Positions 1 through 11,209 of a stretch of DNA of 64,000 bases are shown one piece after another; within the stretch, counting starts at the first letter, position 1, and each line of letters opens with the position of its first letter. Both the position numbers and the translations under genes were made by a program. The notes under the pieces were generated by a model. It was given only the letters and a program-made list of their open reading frames with translations. It was not told the origin of the DNA and ran no database searches. The DNA is taken from positions 13,841,243 to 13,905,242 of the forward strand of contig OZ035961.1 in assembly GCA_964034945.1 (NCBI GenBank), in the 5' to 3' direction. This stretch comes from Chrysopilus asiliformis (taxonomy: Eukaryota; Arthropoda; Insecta; Diptera; Rhagionidae).

Positions 1-2208
1 TTTTCATGTTATCTTTTAATCACATTTTCCGATTGACATTTTTAATGAAAATAGTTTCTTCATAACAAGCAACTAATTTATGTGTTTCAAAGCTAATTTC
101 AATTCTGGAATGGATCAAAACACTCCAATTATGGAGGCCATTATCACAAAAAACTCTAAAATGAACCGAACACCTTAATTCCAAGAAATCTCCGATCTTA
201 AATAATCGACGCCCACATGACAATATGAAAAACAACACAAGTAGCCCCAATAATTAATTATGATAAATTAATGATCGCGCCTAGATCATCAGAAATTGTT
301 TCGTTGAATTTTACGAAGGATGTCAATTGGGCGTTCGTCAATAAGATTTTTTTTTATTGATTTCAAATGACCCAAGAATTTGGCTAAGAAATATATATGG
401 AGGTAGTAGGATCGAATTTTGAAGATCATCGCGATCGGTTAGACACATCTGATCGTTAGTTTCAGTTTGAGATGTTGAATTCGACAAAAAAGGACATCGA
501 TTGGAATTTCAAATATCTTCGACATGAGCAAGTGATCATCAGCCAAAAAACAATCGTTTTGAGAATCAGATCTTTTTGTCGATAGATAAGAAAAAAATGT
601 TGGCAGCCAGCAGCAGGGCTGACGGTAAAGAAAAACTTAATAAAAACATGAAAAAAGAAATACAGATCCAGGTCTTGAGTCCCAAATAGATATCCATTTT
701 TTCCCCTTATCCAGAATTCGAATGTACCGATGTGTGTATCTAAAGGAAATCATTAAAAAAATTCAAGAGGCCATCAAGTTATGTATCGAAAAAAATGATT
801 CGATACAAATTAACCGTCATATTTCATTCCTGTTGTCAATTTGGGGACACAGAGCCAACGGAAAGATCACGAAAAAGATGAGGAGATTGTTTTTAACGAG
901 TTGACTCGGTATCTGTATCTCGATTATGGATATTCGACGGTAGATACTCGATCGGCAGTAAAAGGCTAACGAAAAAATTAAATCGGCACATCTCCTCATG
1001 AAAAAAAAAATAACAATGAATTATATGTGGATAATATATTTCTGGGATTCCAAGGATTCAGAAATTGGAATCGCCGATTGTAAATGGATTCATATTACTC
1101 TTATTTTCGAAATATATTCCCTTCCTGTTTGTATCTAGAATGAGGAGGATCCGCTCTACAGTTTTCTTGGATTGTCTTCGAAATCGTTCAACTCATTTAG
1201 GACACCATAAATCATGTCACAGTCCTTCGCTCCAGACAAAAAAGAATTAATTGTGCAATCTTCGAAGATCGGTAGATAATATTTTGATGCTGTGCTGCTA
1301 CGTTGTCAAAGATATGAATTTGTCAAACAAAAAGGATTCCATGAACCTCGATTGCATAGCAAAGTTGTATAAAGAATGATGGAATTCGTCACTGATGCGG
1401 TTATGTTTCCCTTTTTTTGTTAAAAAAAAAAAAAACAAAAATCTGTGATACAAATACTACAAAATATTATGCCATGTAGTTTATTACCAATTTCTGTAGA
1501 CACAAGATCATAATCATAACTTATTTGTGCTGCATGACAGATTATATTTCGTGTGATTTAGTATTTTCATAATTTACTTGTTACCTTCCAGCACAGCTTT
1601 TTCGATACGAGCCATCGAATGTTCTTTTTTTCAGTTTCACTGTCAATACTCGGATTTTCCAGCTAAATCGTCAACTGTAATTAATGTATTTCGACCTGAC
1701 AACGTGTAACTTTTTCATCTAACGCTCCTCGATCGTATCGATTTTGACAAACAACCTGAACCTGGCAATATCGTTTTTATTCGATCGGTCGATTAATGTT
1801 TTTGCTGCCCATTTTGGTGCTGCTACAAGAAGGTGTACGATATTAATTGAAATATCAGTAACATTTCTCTCATTCGGGAGGGTTTTTTTCCCTTTACGTA
1901 CAGTATTTTTTTTGTGACCCACCCATCGTGACGAACACACGTACGATCGTATCACTTTAACCGTGAGCAGTTGATTAACCGCACAGTAAAACCGTTTCAA
2001 TTGGGATTTTTAAAATGTACCAATTTGATTTTTTCCGTATTTTAATTAAAATCAAAATTTTCTAATTCTCCATTTCAAAAATGTGGTAAATTTTTATCGC
2101 CCACAAAAAAGTCGCACATTTGTGACGGAGGAAATCTGGGTTAGAATCGACGGTTATTTTAAATTCCATACACATAATCAATGGAAGTATGTCTATAAGA
2201 GAGCGTTG
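1..2208. other. Non-coding stretch, no gene recognised
   Basis: AT-rich DNA with only short open frames of random type, many lacking an ATG start. I see no domain, repeat family or RNA gene that I can support here. Confidence 0.5.
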
Positions 2209-2290
2209 GAAGGGATGGGAGGGTTGGAAGGGATGGGAGGGTTGGAAGGGATGGGAGGGTTGGAAGGGATGGAAGGGTTGGAGAGGGGAG
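2209..2290. repeat. 18-bp G-rich minisatellite
   Basis: About four tandem copies of an 18-bp unit (GTTGGAAGGGATGGGAGG), the last copies slightly degenerate. Because 18 is a multiple of three, it produces repetitive open frames on both strands (MGGLEG-type and HPFQPS-type). These are artefacts of the repeat, not genes. Confidence 0.85.
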
Positions 2291-3068
2291 GAGAGGTGGG
2301 AGGCAATAAGACAAAAATTAGTACGAGGTATTTTAATTTTTGTTAAAATTTTTTTATTTTTATGGCCCGTTTGCGCCAACTATTCTTAAAAAATTAACTT
2401 GTGCTTAGCCTTTTTAAATCATAGACATTCTGGGACTTAAATAATTTAATTTTGGCTTTCATTGTTAAGTTTCTTTGGTGCAAACGACCATAAGTGGGAG
2501 ACTAAGTTATAATATCCTATCCTACAATTTTGTTTCACTATAATTATCTAAAAGTTTACAATATTTAAATTTCCTGCCGGTGGAATCCAGAAATTAATTC
2601 TTGAGCCTCTAACTATTTGCCTAAAATGTCCTACTCATAAAAGGTTTTCTGTAAAAAAAACAATATTTTTATAGTGTGGAATTCGAATACTGTCCGTACC
2701 ATTAACTAATATCATTTTGATTAGCTACAAACTTGCCAGAAACAAATAGTAAAAGTCAATTCGAGCAGAAAAATCATTAATTTTGTCTGAAGATGAACAT
2801 TTTTTAATGTTAACATGGAGTGCATTTTTTATTTACTGGCAACATACGTTCTGCACGTTCCATTTTAATTTTTTCTTGAAAAACTGTCGTTTTAAATTAT
2901 TACTGAAATTCACTTGCCATTTAAGGATTCTTAGAAAATGATTGGCACATCATTTGTACTGACTTTTAATGGTACTTTTTTCAGAAGGGGGTTTTTAAAT
3001 CCTTCGGAGCAATGTTTAATAGGATTTTGGCTTCCTTGTATTTATTCACCCGTATTCCGATTTTCGTG
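2291..3068. other. Non-coding stretch, nothing recognised
   Basis: AT-rich, with no supported coding frame and no repeat that recurs elsewhere in the window as far as I could see. Confidence 0.4.
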
Positions 3069-3140
3069 TCGTTTTCGACGATAGTCGTTTTCGACGATAG
3101 TCGTTTTCAACGATAGTCATTTTCAACGATAGTCATTTTA
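3069..3140. repeat. 16-bp tandem repeat
   Basis: Four and a half copies of TCGTTTTCGACGATAG with a few substitutions. The motif TCGTTTTCGAC also occurs in the foldback element at 50709-50838, and a TGTTGTTGTTGGTAGAAAA stretch follows at about 3165. This may therefore be a degenerate relative of that element, expanded in tandem. Confidence 0.7.
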
Positions 3141-3373
3141 AATGTTGAGGTTGTTAGAAAAGTTCATGTTGTTGTTGGTAGAAAAGTCGTTATAAAAACT
3201 CTCGACTCCGACAAAAAAAAAAATTGGAACAATAAAAGTGTTTAAATTTCTGGTTCTAATTTAATGGTTCTAATTTTACGGCATTATTTTCTTTATAATG
3301 TGAATTTGTAAAGCAGTGTGTACTTTATTATTTTAAAAATCGGATTGCCTTCAGGCCTTACATTTCTAATATT

Positions 3374-3806
3374 GAAATTCTAACACCAGATTCGAGATCA
3401 GCGAACCCAAAAAACTCCTAATATTAGTTTTTGCGAGGCAAAATGGGAAAAGGATATTTTCGTTATCTTTACAGGACTTTCCGTTTCGGTCCATTTTTGC
3501 CCATTAACGAACTTAACCTTGTATTTTACGAAAAACGAATCTGCGTAAAATTTCAAGTCTCTAGCTCAATGCGTGCGCCCGCAATCCGCGCCACAGACGG
3601 ACAGACAGACGGACGGACAGACAGACGGACGGACAGGCAGACGGACGGACAGGCAGACGGACGGACGGACATGCAAAAATTAATTATTTTTATCATTCTA
3701 AACACACTGGTGTAATTCATTTTTATGTGTGATGACGGGATTTTGGCGTTACAAACGGTAAGGCAAATTTAATATACCCTTTGGTTTCACCATACGGGTA
3801 TAAAAA
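3374..3806 (+). repeat. Interspersed repeat, chimeric copy with (CAGACGGA)n tract
   Basis: The right part (about 3500-3806) is homologous to the copies at 16364-16929, 17757-18286 and 53059-53576. It shares a block beginning CCATTTTTGCCCATTAACGA, a CAGACGGA-type microsatellite at about 3593-3670, and the common 3' end CATACGGGTATAAAAA. The left part (about 3374-3495) is instead one inverted copy of the roughly 120-bp unit that is tandemly repeated at 63130-63540, with its CAGATTCGAGATCAGCGA and GGACTTTCCGTTTCG blocks. It is a non-autonomous element of uncertain class. The open frame through it, ending in a QTDGRTD tract, is a microsatellite translation. Confidence 0.75.
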
Positions 3807-5663
3807 TATCCTCTCAACAATTTTTTTTACATATTTAGTGGGGAGGGGACCTGCAAAAGTGTGACAGCTGTGCTAAATCTCAGACCAAAAATAGTGGAAA
3901 AGTGCGGGCGGGGAGACGAGGTGAATGAAGTTCGAAAATGTTGGTATTTTACTGGCATCTGGTTTTTTCTCAATATTGTCGAGATGTATTTCTAAAATTT
4001 TCTCCTTAATTTTTTTGAAAAGGTTTTCATGCCAGTTTTTTCGTATTTTTTTCAAGATGTTTTTGTTACCAAACTTTTAAACACGTAGAATTCAAAGATA
4101 GCACCAATTTTCCGTGTTTCATCCGTTATTATGTAAATTTGAACAATTCAAAAATTATTTCCACAACATTTAAAACCATATGAACGTCAAAAGAGTGGGT
4201 TGGAATATTAGTACAAAATTGTACAAGATCAACATGATATTATTACAACTTTATTAAGGGATCTACGCATGCCTGATCAAGCAGATTATCAATGTGCGCC
4301 CCAACGATTTCGATCGCTTTTCATGTTCACGATCTTACACTCGATCGTATTTTCTTATGTTGGCGATTGTATTATAACCAATGATATTATGTTTATCTGT
4401 TGAGAAACTCTCAGATTGACTCTTGTTTTAATCATTTTTCCATTGATCTTTGGATTTGTTTGCAGAACGATCGCCGAACGACTAGGATATTTCAATCTGT
4501 TTCACTCGGATGTTAACATAAAACGATCGCCATAAAATTATTTAACGTTTGCATATTATAAACGAATTATTTATTGATATCTTTGTTGTTGAACGATGAA
4601 AATATTGAATGCTGAATGCCGAAGACAATAATATTCCATAGTTCAGCCGATATGACCATTTGGAATTGCTGAAATGATTACAAGTGAGTGTTAAACCATT
4701 ATGTCTTCATTCAAAACGATTCAATGTTGAGCTTCGATATGCTATATCCATACCTATGTAGGATAAAACATAATGTTGGGTTTTCAAATATTGTGGCTTT
4801 CTCTTATGCCGACCACTAAACCACCACAACATCAAAATATCACAACGGGAAAGCCGTCAAAATTTATTAATAACATTATATTCACCATTTGTATTTTTTT
4901 TGGTTGTCTTATTCTATAGCTTTGTCTTAGTCCCGTCTCTCAATTTAATGATAAATATAAATTTGTTTTCTTAGCCGATTGTACGGAGATTTTGAATATG
5001 GACCTAGCGATGTGGAAAACTGGAAAAATTGAAAAATATCGATGAAAATCTGAGAGATAAATAGGAAAATGACAAAACAGATAGAAAATCCGGCTGAATG
5101 TCGATTCGGTCTCTCAGGTCAGGTAAATTGCATTTTTGCACTATTGTGGCGGCATTCAACAGGAGATCATTTGATTGCGATCGTTCATTCAATTGGGGCC
5201 CGCGAAATGATCAAACGATCCATTGCGACTGCCATAAATTATTGATCGGGCGCAAATTTTTCTGCGCTGTTTGTTTGCTGGTTGTTGGCCGGGAGTATTT
5301 CATTTTCAACATTTATTGACTTTATGAAATATCTTTATGCTCACTTTAACTTCAACTTTAGCGAAAAGATCTTACTTCGAACCTTTCAAATTAAATTGAT
5401 TTCTTTATGGCGTTACCTGCTTCAGGTGGATTCTTTTGCGACTGCGATCTGAGTCTGGATGGAAAAGCCATTTTGATTGTTCACAACTTTATTTATGAAG
5501 TTGGCGCAAGCTGAAAATATGGTGCTATTAAAAATTGACTCTAATTTCTATTGGTTCTCGCCTATAAGTGTTGATTTATAATTTCAGTTAATAATGTCTT
5601 AACTAACCTGATTATTTACGTAAGGTTAGTAAATTATATATGATTAGTTCGGCTCTTAGGACC
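3807..5663. other. Non-coding stretch, no gene recognised
   Basis: No coding frame or repeat that I can support. The part around 5090-5300 is less AT-rich than its surroundings and has no visible repeat character, so it could be regulatory, but nothing in the sequence proves this. Confidence 0.4.
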
Positions 5664-5861
5664 CGTTTGCACGTGCGATTTTTTCTTGAATTTATCGACG
5701 AATTTCATTCAGAATTTATTGCGCGAATTTTATTCATCTACCGCTGAAAAAATTCACTTAGCAAAAGTTGTCAAAATTTAAATTTATTCAGCCGGTTTTA
5801 TATGAAGAAACTCGAATTCCGGCGTCTTTCAGGAACAAAATTACTGAATTTTGTGTAAACG
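5664..5861. mobile_element. MITE of about 198 bp (copy 1 of 2)
   Basis: It begins CGTTTGCAC and ends GTGTAAACG, giving short terminal inverted repeats. The interior is homologous to the element at 36217-36558, sharing AATTCACTTAGCAAAAGTTG and GGTTTTATATGAA. A PIF/Harbinger-type element starts 10 bp after its right end. Confidence 0.7.
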
Positions 5862-5870
5862 GTTGTGTAA

Positions 5871-6629
5871 AGCGGCGTCCAAACGCGCGGTTTTTTTGCT
5901 ACGACTTATTTTGCACGGTTATCTATGTAAAAAAAACTGAGTAACCTTCGCGTCCACACGGTTCCGTTTTTTTTTATATTTTATCGCAGTTTTGTTTGAA
6001 ACTTCGTGCATAAACACATTGTTTTTTTACCTGACTTTCCTCGGATGTATCCATATTTGACTTTGCTGGACGCGGTGTCTCTTGATCTTTTAGGAAATCG
6101 AGCAAGGAGAAATACCAGAGGTGTACTTCATCTTCCCCAACACCGGAACGAATGGAAGCGTTAATTTTTTTCAATTCTTTCCTGTAGCAGCTTCGAAGGT
6201 TATTAATTTTTTTTACAACCGTTTCGCGATTGGCACTTTTATCAATTTCTTTTAATTTATTAATAAGCACTTCATATGCATTGTTTTTCAAATTGCGATC
6301 ACTATAGTCCTTACATTTTATTTTCCACAAGCACGGAAACTCTTTATATAAATTTAGGAATTCTTCCAAAAACTCTTTTGAATAAAGCCGCAAATCTCTC
6401 ATGTTGATTTAATGTTCAAAGTGACACAAAAACTGACTGAATTTTCGTCCACATGCTACGATTTGCCTTCGCGTGCCACAGTTATTTTCAGACACAACCT
6501 GAACTCGAACAGGCCGAACTTTTGATCCGCTCGAACTAACTGTGTATCGTCCAGACGCTATGACATGCCCGCGCAGACTCGGTTTGCGCTGGTAAAACGG
6601 AGCAAAAAACCGCGCGTTTGGACGCCGCT
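5871..6629 (-). mobile_element. PIF/Harbinger-type DNA transposon, 759 bp, carrying only the MADF gene
   Basis: The ends form a terminal inverted repeat of about 27 bp (AGCGGCGTCCAAACGCGCGG inward on the left, its complement on the right). Each end is followed directly by TAA (5868-5870 and 6630-6632), a 3-bp target duplication typical of PIF/Harbinger. Inside is one intact minus-strand frame for a MADF-type DNA-binding protein. There is no DDE transposase, so the element is non-autonomous or a deletion derivative. The clean ends and intact frame suggest recent movement. Confidence 0.85.
5974..6402 (-). CDS. MADF (Myb/SANT-like) DNA-binding protein of a PIF/Harbinger element
   Basis: This 142-residue frame opens at a true ATG. 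Residues about 9-105 have the layout of a MADF domain (Myb/SANT-like, as in Adf-1). An N-terminal FLNLYKEFPCLWKI block is followed by YSDRNLKNNAYEVLINKL, then a VVKKINNLRSCYRKELKKI helix, then DEVHLWYFSLLDFLKD. The tail (residues 110-142) is polar and low-complexity. PIF/Harbinger transposons usually encode two proteins, a DDE nuclease and a Myb/MADF protein needed for nuclear import and end recognition; this looks like the second. It lies wholly inside TAA-flanked inverted repeats, so it is transposon-borne rather than a host transcription factor. Family assignment is from memory of the domain, with no profile search. Confidence 0.75.
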   Translation of the reverse strand: MRDLRLYSKEFLEEFLNLYKEFPCLWKIKCKDYSDRNLKNNAYEVLINKLKEIDKSANRETVVKKINNLRSCYRKELKKINASIRSGVGEDEVHLWYFSLLDFLKDQETPRPAKSNMDTSEESQVKKQCVYARSFKQNCDKI

Positions 6630-6937
6630 TAAGATGAATTTAGTGTCTAAGATCTGTTACATAAGTTTGAGCATTTTTTGGTAAAACAGACCATAAAGGC
6701 TATTTTCACTGCTTTTTTTTAAATTTTCTTAACAAAAATTTTTTATTTGTAGATAATTTAACTAAAAAATTTGCAAGAAAAAAAAGTTGCCTGCAATGTC
6801 CTTAAAAGTTTAGAAAAACATTTTTCGAATCCACAGAGCTACCAGCATTTTGGGCCTTGTAAATAAAATTTATTGTAGTAAAAGCTTTTACTAGGAATTA
6901 AACTCGTTTTAGGATACAATTTATATGGACGTTAGTA

Positions 6938-7108
6938 CTAACCCGGCCTTTACACGCGACTGTAAAGTCTGTCAGTAGCACAGACTTCAAATGTCAAATT
7001 ACTGACAACGAATTAAAACACATTTAGCGAACTGGCAGTCGGTGCATTTACACGAGACTGTGTCAGCGATTGTGTCAGCTCTACAGACGCGTGTAAGGGC
7101 CGGGTTAG
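6938..7108. mobile_element. MITE, 171 bp
   Basis: Terminal inverted repeats of about 20 bp: CTAACCCGGCCTTTACACGC on the left, with the complement ending GGGCCGGGTTAG on the right (one mismatch). It has no coding capacity, and I could not define a target duplication. Confidence 0.7.
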
Positions 7109-8329
7109 ATGTGTTAATCTGGTAGTAAAAGTATTTGCTAGATTTTATTCATTTTATTCGCACCTATTTCTATCAAAACCTTTGAAAATGCCTTAATTTT
7201 GGAGATACCTTAATTCGAAAACTACATAACCGATTTTAATGCGGTTTTTCCCATAGGTTGCATGAGGATCTGGTCAAGTATTGGCAGCTCTCCCACCCCT
7301 TCACCCGTTATCGACTTTTTTTGATCACGATATATTTTGTTCACTAAAGTCAATATAGCATTTTAAGACTATAGTGCATATGGCCTCTCAAATCCAAGAC
7401 TCAAATCCACAGATTTATACAAGTAGATTGCGCCGTTCCATGCAATCCCATAGAAATAATATGGATCATTATCGCCGTTCGTTTTTTCGTCGACGTTCAG
7501 GGATGACAGGGTTTCAGCTTTTTGAATTAATTATGAAACAGTTTTCCAGGGAATGGCATATTATTGTATGTGGCACTCTGAATATGAATAAAGTTCATCG
7601 GTACATGACTTGAATAATGTTCCGTCGGGGAGCTGCATAAGAGTTTCAATTCCAAAATTAAAAAAAAAAATTTGTGTTTTTTTTAAAATAAAATGGCAGC
7701 ACCAGACCCAATTCAAAAATCTTGATGTTCAAAAATCCTAAAATGGATAAAGGCGATCATCTTCTTCAAAAAAAAAAAAAAAATTAAAGATCTTTTGAAA
7801 AATTGTGAAGAATTTTTTGACATTACCTCATCTTAAAAATTAAAAAGATTCAAGATCGAAAATCAAATATTGTACATTTACCAAATTACAAAATTGACCA
7901 CTAAAATCTACACTGAGAAAAAAAAATCCGATCTTAATTTATTTAGAAGGGCCAAACTTTCCTTCTGCCACCCAAACTTCTCCTCTCCTAACTAAAGTTG
8001 ATCGCTGTTGACCATGCATATTCCACATGACAGGAAAATAAAATATATAAATAAAATATAGCGGAAAAATAAAGAGAATTTTAAAATTTTTAATTTTTCT
8101 TTTCACTGTTTTTTTTTGCCGAAAAACCGTTAGTTTGCAATCGGTTCTCAAAAATCTAAATATTTATGTTTTAATAAAAATATCTTGAGAAAGAATAAAG
8201 GTAGCGAATAATGGTAAATAACGAAATTGTGGCAAATGCTATTTTCTTCAATTTATCTCATATATTGAACCATAGAAAAACAATTGGTTTTTATAATAAT
8301 CACAACAGAACTGATTTTTTTTGAAATAA
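7109..8329. other. Non-coding stretch, nothing recognised
   Basis: AT-rich with poly-A runs (for example around 7770). Short frames here have no recognisable domain. Confidence 0.4.
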
Positions 8330-8396
8330 CGGTATATCTTGATAACGGCATATTTTGATAACGGTATATCTTGATAGCTGCATATTTTGATAACGG
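8330..8396. repeat. 16-bp tandem repeat
   Basis: About four copies of a unit like TAACGGTATATCTTGA, alternating with TAACGGCATATTTTGA. It is followed by roughly 260 bp of mid-repetitive-looking DNA with no gene. Confidence 0.7.
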
Positions 8397-9113
8397 TTGG
8401 AGATACCGAGCTCTAGCAAAAGACAAATGTATGATTTACGAAAAAAGCGTAGTTTTCAAGAAAATGTCAAAAAATGAAATTTCGACTACAAACAAGCCGC
8501 CATTTTGTTCATTGCCGGTTAACGGATTTCCATGAAAAGTATATTCGCTTTTTAGGACCAAACATGCTGTAAAATTTCGTAGCTCAAATAGTTTTTGAGA
8601 AATGTTGCACACAGACTAATAGACTGACAGAACCACATCTCTATAATATGACTCCAATTTAATCGGGAGTGCTCGAGAAATGTTTTTTAGGTAAAATTAA
8701 AAAAAGTCGAAATTTTTTATGATTACAAAACTCTTTTATAATTCGAATTAAACCGGTCGTATATAAAAAAGTAAAAATGATTAGTCTTTCAGAAAAAAAA
8801 ACGTTAGGCTCAAATAGATTAATTTGGCAATATAACCGAGATTAATTTGGCAATAGTACCGAAACTAAAAATTTAAGTAAGAACCTTGGAAATGTTTCGG
8901 TTTTTTTTTACATTTATGAAGATGAAGTGTGGCTATAAGGGCCAAATATTGTGGTTTAAGTGGATTAATAGTTTACTTGTCATAAAATTGCCTTCACTCA
9001 AGTAAACTTTCTTTCTCTCACTGCATGGCTGAAAATTCGAAAAAAAAACACCAATATGCGAAATGATTTGTTTCGAAAAAGCTAGAAACAATTTTTGAGA
9101 AAAAATTAACTGG

Positions 9114-9248
9114 GGCCTATTTCACCAAACTACAAATTACAATTACAAATTTGTACTGAAGCAAAATAGCCCAATAATTTACAAAATTTGTTAAAAATCA
9201 CTTGAAAAACACTTGTAAATACAAATTTGTAAATTGGTGAAATAGGCC
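9114..9248. mobile_element. MITE, 135 bp, with 5-bp target duplication
   Basis: Terminal inverted repeats GGCCTATTTCACCAA and TTGGTGAAATAGGCC. ACTGG directly flanks both ends (9109-9113 and 9249-9253), consistent with a 5-bp target-site duplication. Non-coding. Confidence 0.7.
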
Positions 9249-9589
9249 ACTGGAAGTAATTCTAATTGTAGATTTTTTCTTGATAGAAAACGCTTTAAAA
9301 AAAAAAACTTGTAGTGATTTTTTTATAATCTAAATAGAACATGCTCTTGAATTCAATTACTTCATGTCATTTAGGAACAAATTTTGTTCTGTATTTGGTA
9401 AAATTCGTTGTACCAATGTTTCGTCTTTTACTCAGCTTGAGATCATTAATAAAAATCTCCAGCCAATTTGTCAAAATTACGAATCAAATTCTTTCCAAAA
9501 CGATTGCATCAACGAAAGCTCGCGTTTGTTTTAGAAAACATACCAACATAAGTTGGAGAAACATTGCTGGAACCTTCAGAAATTGAATT

Positions 9590-9950
9590 CCTCCTTTGGT
9601 GAACGCTGTTTGTATGTAACTCGGCAGATTCAGCCAATTCATCACGAAGCCACACAGGCGCGCGCAATTAGTCCGAGGATACAAGAAAAGCCCAGCCTTA
9701 ACCTCTTCGGCCTGGCCGTCAAAATGTTGAGGTCCGTTTTTGATTTCCCATCAGCGGCCGAGACCTCACCGGAGAACAATTTGTAATTAAGTGACGCAGC
9801 ACAATTCCTGCACCTCGAAACCGTGATCAACGATCTGATTGTGCGGCCAAAATGATCACAATAAATCGTTTGATCGACGCTTATCGCGCCATCAACGTAA
9901 TTGATGTAAATAGTCGAACAATAATTCCGAATTAATTTCATATTTCTTTA
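9590..9950. other. Less AT-rich unique block, possible regulatory DNA
   Basis: This stretch stands out as less AT-rich than its surroundings and lacks repeat hallmarks. It holds several GATC-containing palindromic words and no credible conserved frame. It lies about 5.3 kb downstream of tinman. A regulatory role is only an inference. Confidence 0.25.
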
Positions 9951-10302
9951 ATTTGTGCGCCAGCCGCTACGCTGTCATGCCTGCCATGCCTGCCATGTGC
10001 CCGGAACAAGAACATTTACAAAAACCTTCGAATTATGTTGGTACACGAAGACAGGTAATTTTACCTGTGTACCCGTAGGGCTACAAAATCAACAAAATCT
10101 GCTGGTCCTCACAAGTGAAAGATTTAAGAAATTCCGTGGAGCTGAACCCCATTTTTGGACCTATCTAGCCTGCAGCATTCAAATTGATAGAGAAAAATTC
10201 AATTTCTGCAATGATTTCACGATTATATTTTCAAAACAGTTATTAGTAGTTAATTGTAATAATTTTTGTCAAATCGAATTGAAAAAATTTCGGCCTAAAC
10301 TA

Positions 10303-11207
10303 ACACATGGATCAATAAGTCCCGAGACTAACAATGAAAACAACATTTTTTTTGCAAAATTTTTTTTTATTCATCAATATAATCACCTTTTAGGGTGATA
10401 CAATCGTCACGCCATGCGTATCCCAAAAAACTGACGCCATGACTTTGCCAGCTGACTGCTGCGTTTTCGGACGCTTCGGACGGCTTTCGCCAGCTGTGCG
10501 CCACTCAGATGACTGCCGCTTCGACTCTGGAGTGTAGTGATGTATCCATGTTTCGTCCATGGTCACGTAACGACGCAAGAAATCTTTTTTATTGCGAGTA
10601 AATAGCGATAAACAGCTTTCTGAATCATCGACTCGTTGCTGTTTTTGTTTCATCGAAAGCAATCGCGGCACCCACTTGGAAAAAACCTTTTTCATGCTCA
10701 ATTTTTCATGAAGGATAGTAAATGCACTTCCATATGATATCTGTGTTATCTCAGCAATCTCACGGAGCTTCACTTTACGATCTTTCATTATAATTTTTGT
10801 CACTTCACTCACATTTTCCGGTGTAACGGCTTCCACAGGTCTACCCGAGCGTTCCGCGTCATTTGTGTCGGTACGACCACGTTTAAACTCGGCAAACCAC
10901 CGACAAATCGTTGCTTTTGATGGACAAGAGTCCGGGTAACATTTTTCAATCCATTGTTTCGCTTGCACGGTGTTTTTACCCATTAAAAAACAATGTTTTA
11001 TCAGAACACGAAACTCGGTTTTTTCCATTTTTTAAACAAACTACAAAACGACTTTACTCCAACCTCGATAACTCAGCTGTTTCTGGTCCGATCGACTTAA
11101 AATTTTGACACGTTTCAAGCAAAGGTTAGTGCTCTAGAAAGACGTGGTTACTGGTTTACTACGAGCGTCATCTCTGGGTTAGTCTCGGGACTTATTGATC
11201 CATGTGT
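10303..11207 (-). mobile_element. Internally deleted mariner transposon, 905 bp
   Basis: Perfect 30-bp terminal inverted repeats (ACACATGGATCAATAAGTCC and onward at the left, the exact complement at the right) are flanked by TA (10301-10302 and 11208-11209), the mariner target site. The element carries a minus-strand mariner transposase frame. Full-length mariners are about 1.3 kb, so roughly 400 bp is missing, from the 3' half of the transposase gene. The identical ends suggest a fairly recent insertion of a non-autonomous copy. Confidence 0.9.
10390..11028 (-). pseudogene. Mariner transposase, 3'-deleted (212 of about 345 residues)
   Basis: The frame opens at a true ATG at 11028. Residues 1-55 are the N-terminal helix-turn-helix half (ending AEFKRGRT), and residues 57-64 hold the linker motif DAERSGRP. 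WVPRLL (119-124) matches the mariner WVPHEL linker. MDETW contains D158, the first catalytic aspartate. The protein stops shortly after MASVFWDTHG (residues 197-206), before the second aspartate and the D of the DD34D triad. It therefore cannot cleave DNA, though it could still bind ends. Just past the stop, the DNA resumes as what looks like the 3' end of a mariner, which indicates internal deletion rather than truncation. It sits inside the TA-flanked element at 10303-11207. Confidence 0.9.
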
Positions 11208-11209
11208 TA

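Noticed and set aside
2062..2379. Overlapping 66-105-codon frames around 2.1-2.4 kb
   Set aside because: They are translations of the 18-bp minisatellite on both strands, and nothing outside the repeat looks coding.
3431..3715. Frames ending in QTDGRTD tracts (also at 16.6, 17.9, 50.0 and 53.4 kb)
   Set aside because: All lie in interspersed repeats, and the QTD run is the CAGACGGA or CAGA microsatellite.
9955..10398. A 147-codon plus-strand frame before the mariner
   Set aside because: No recognisable domain, no ATG start, low-complexity end, and it runs into the mariner inverted repeat; more likely chance or an old repeat.
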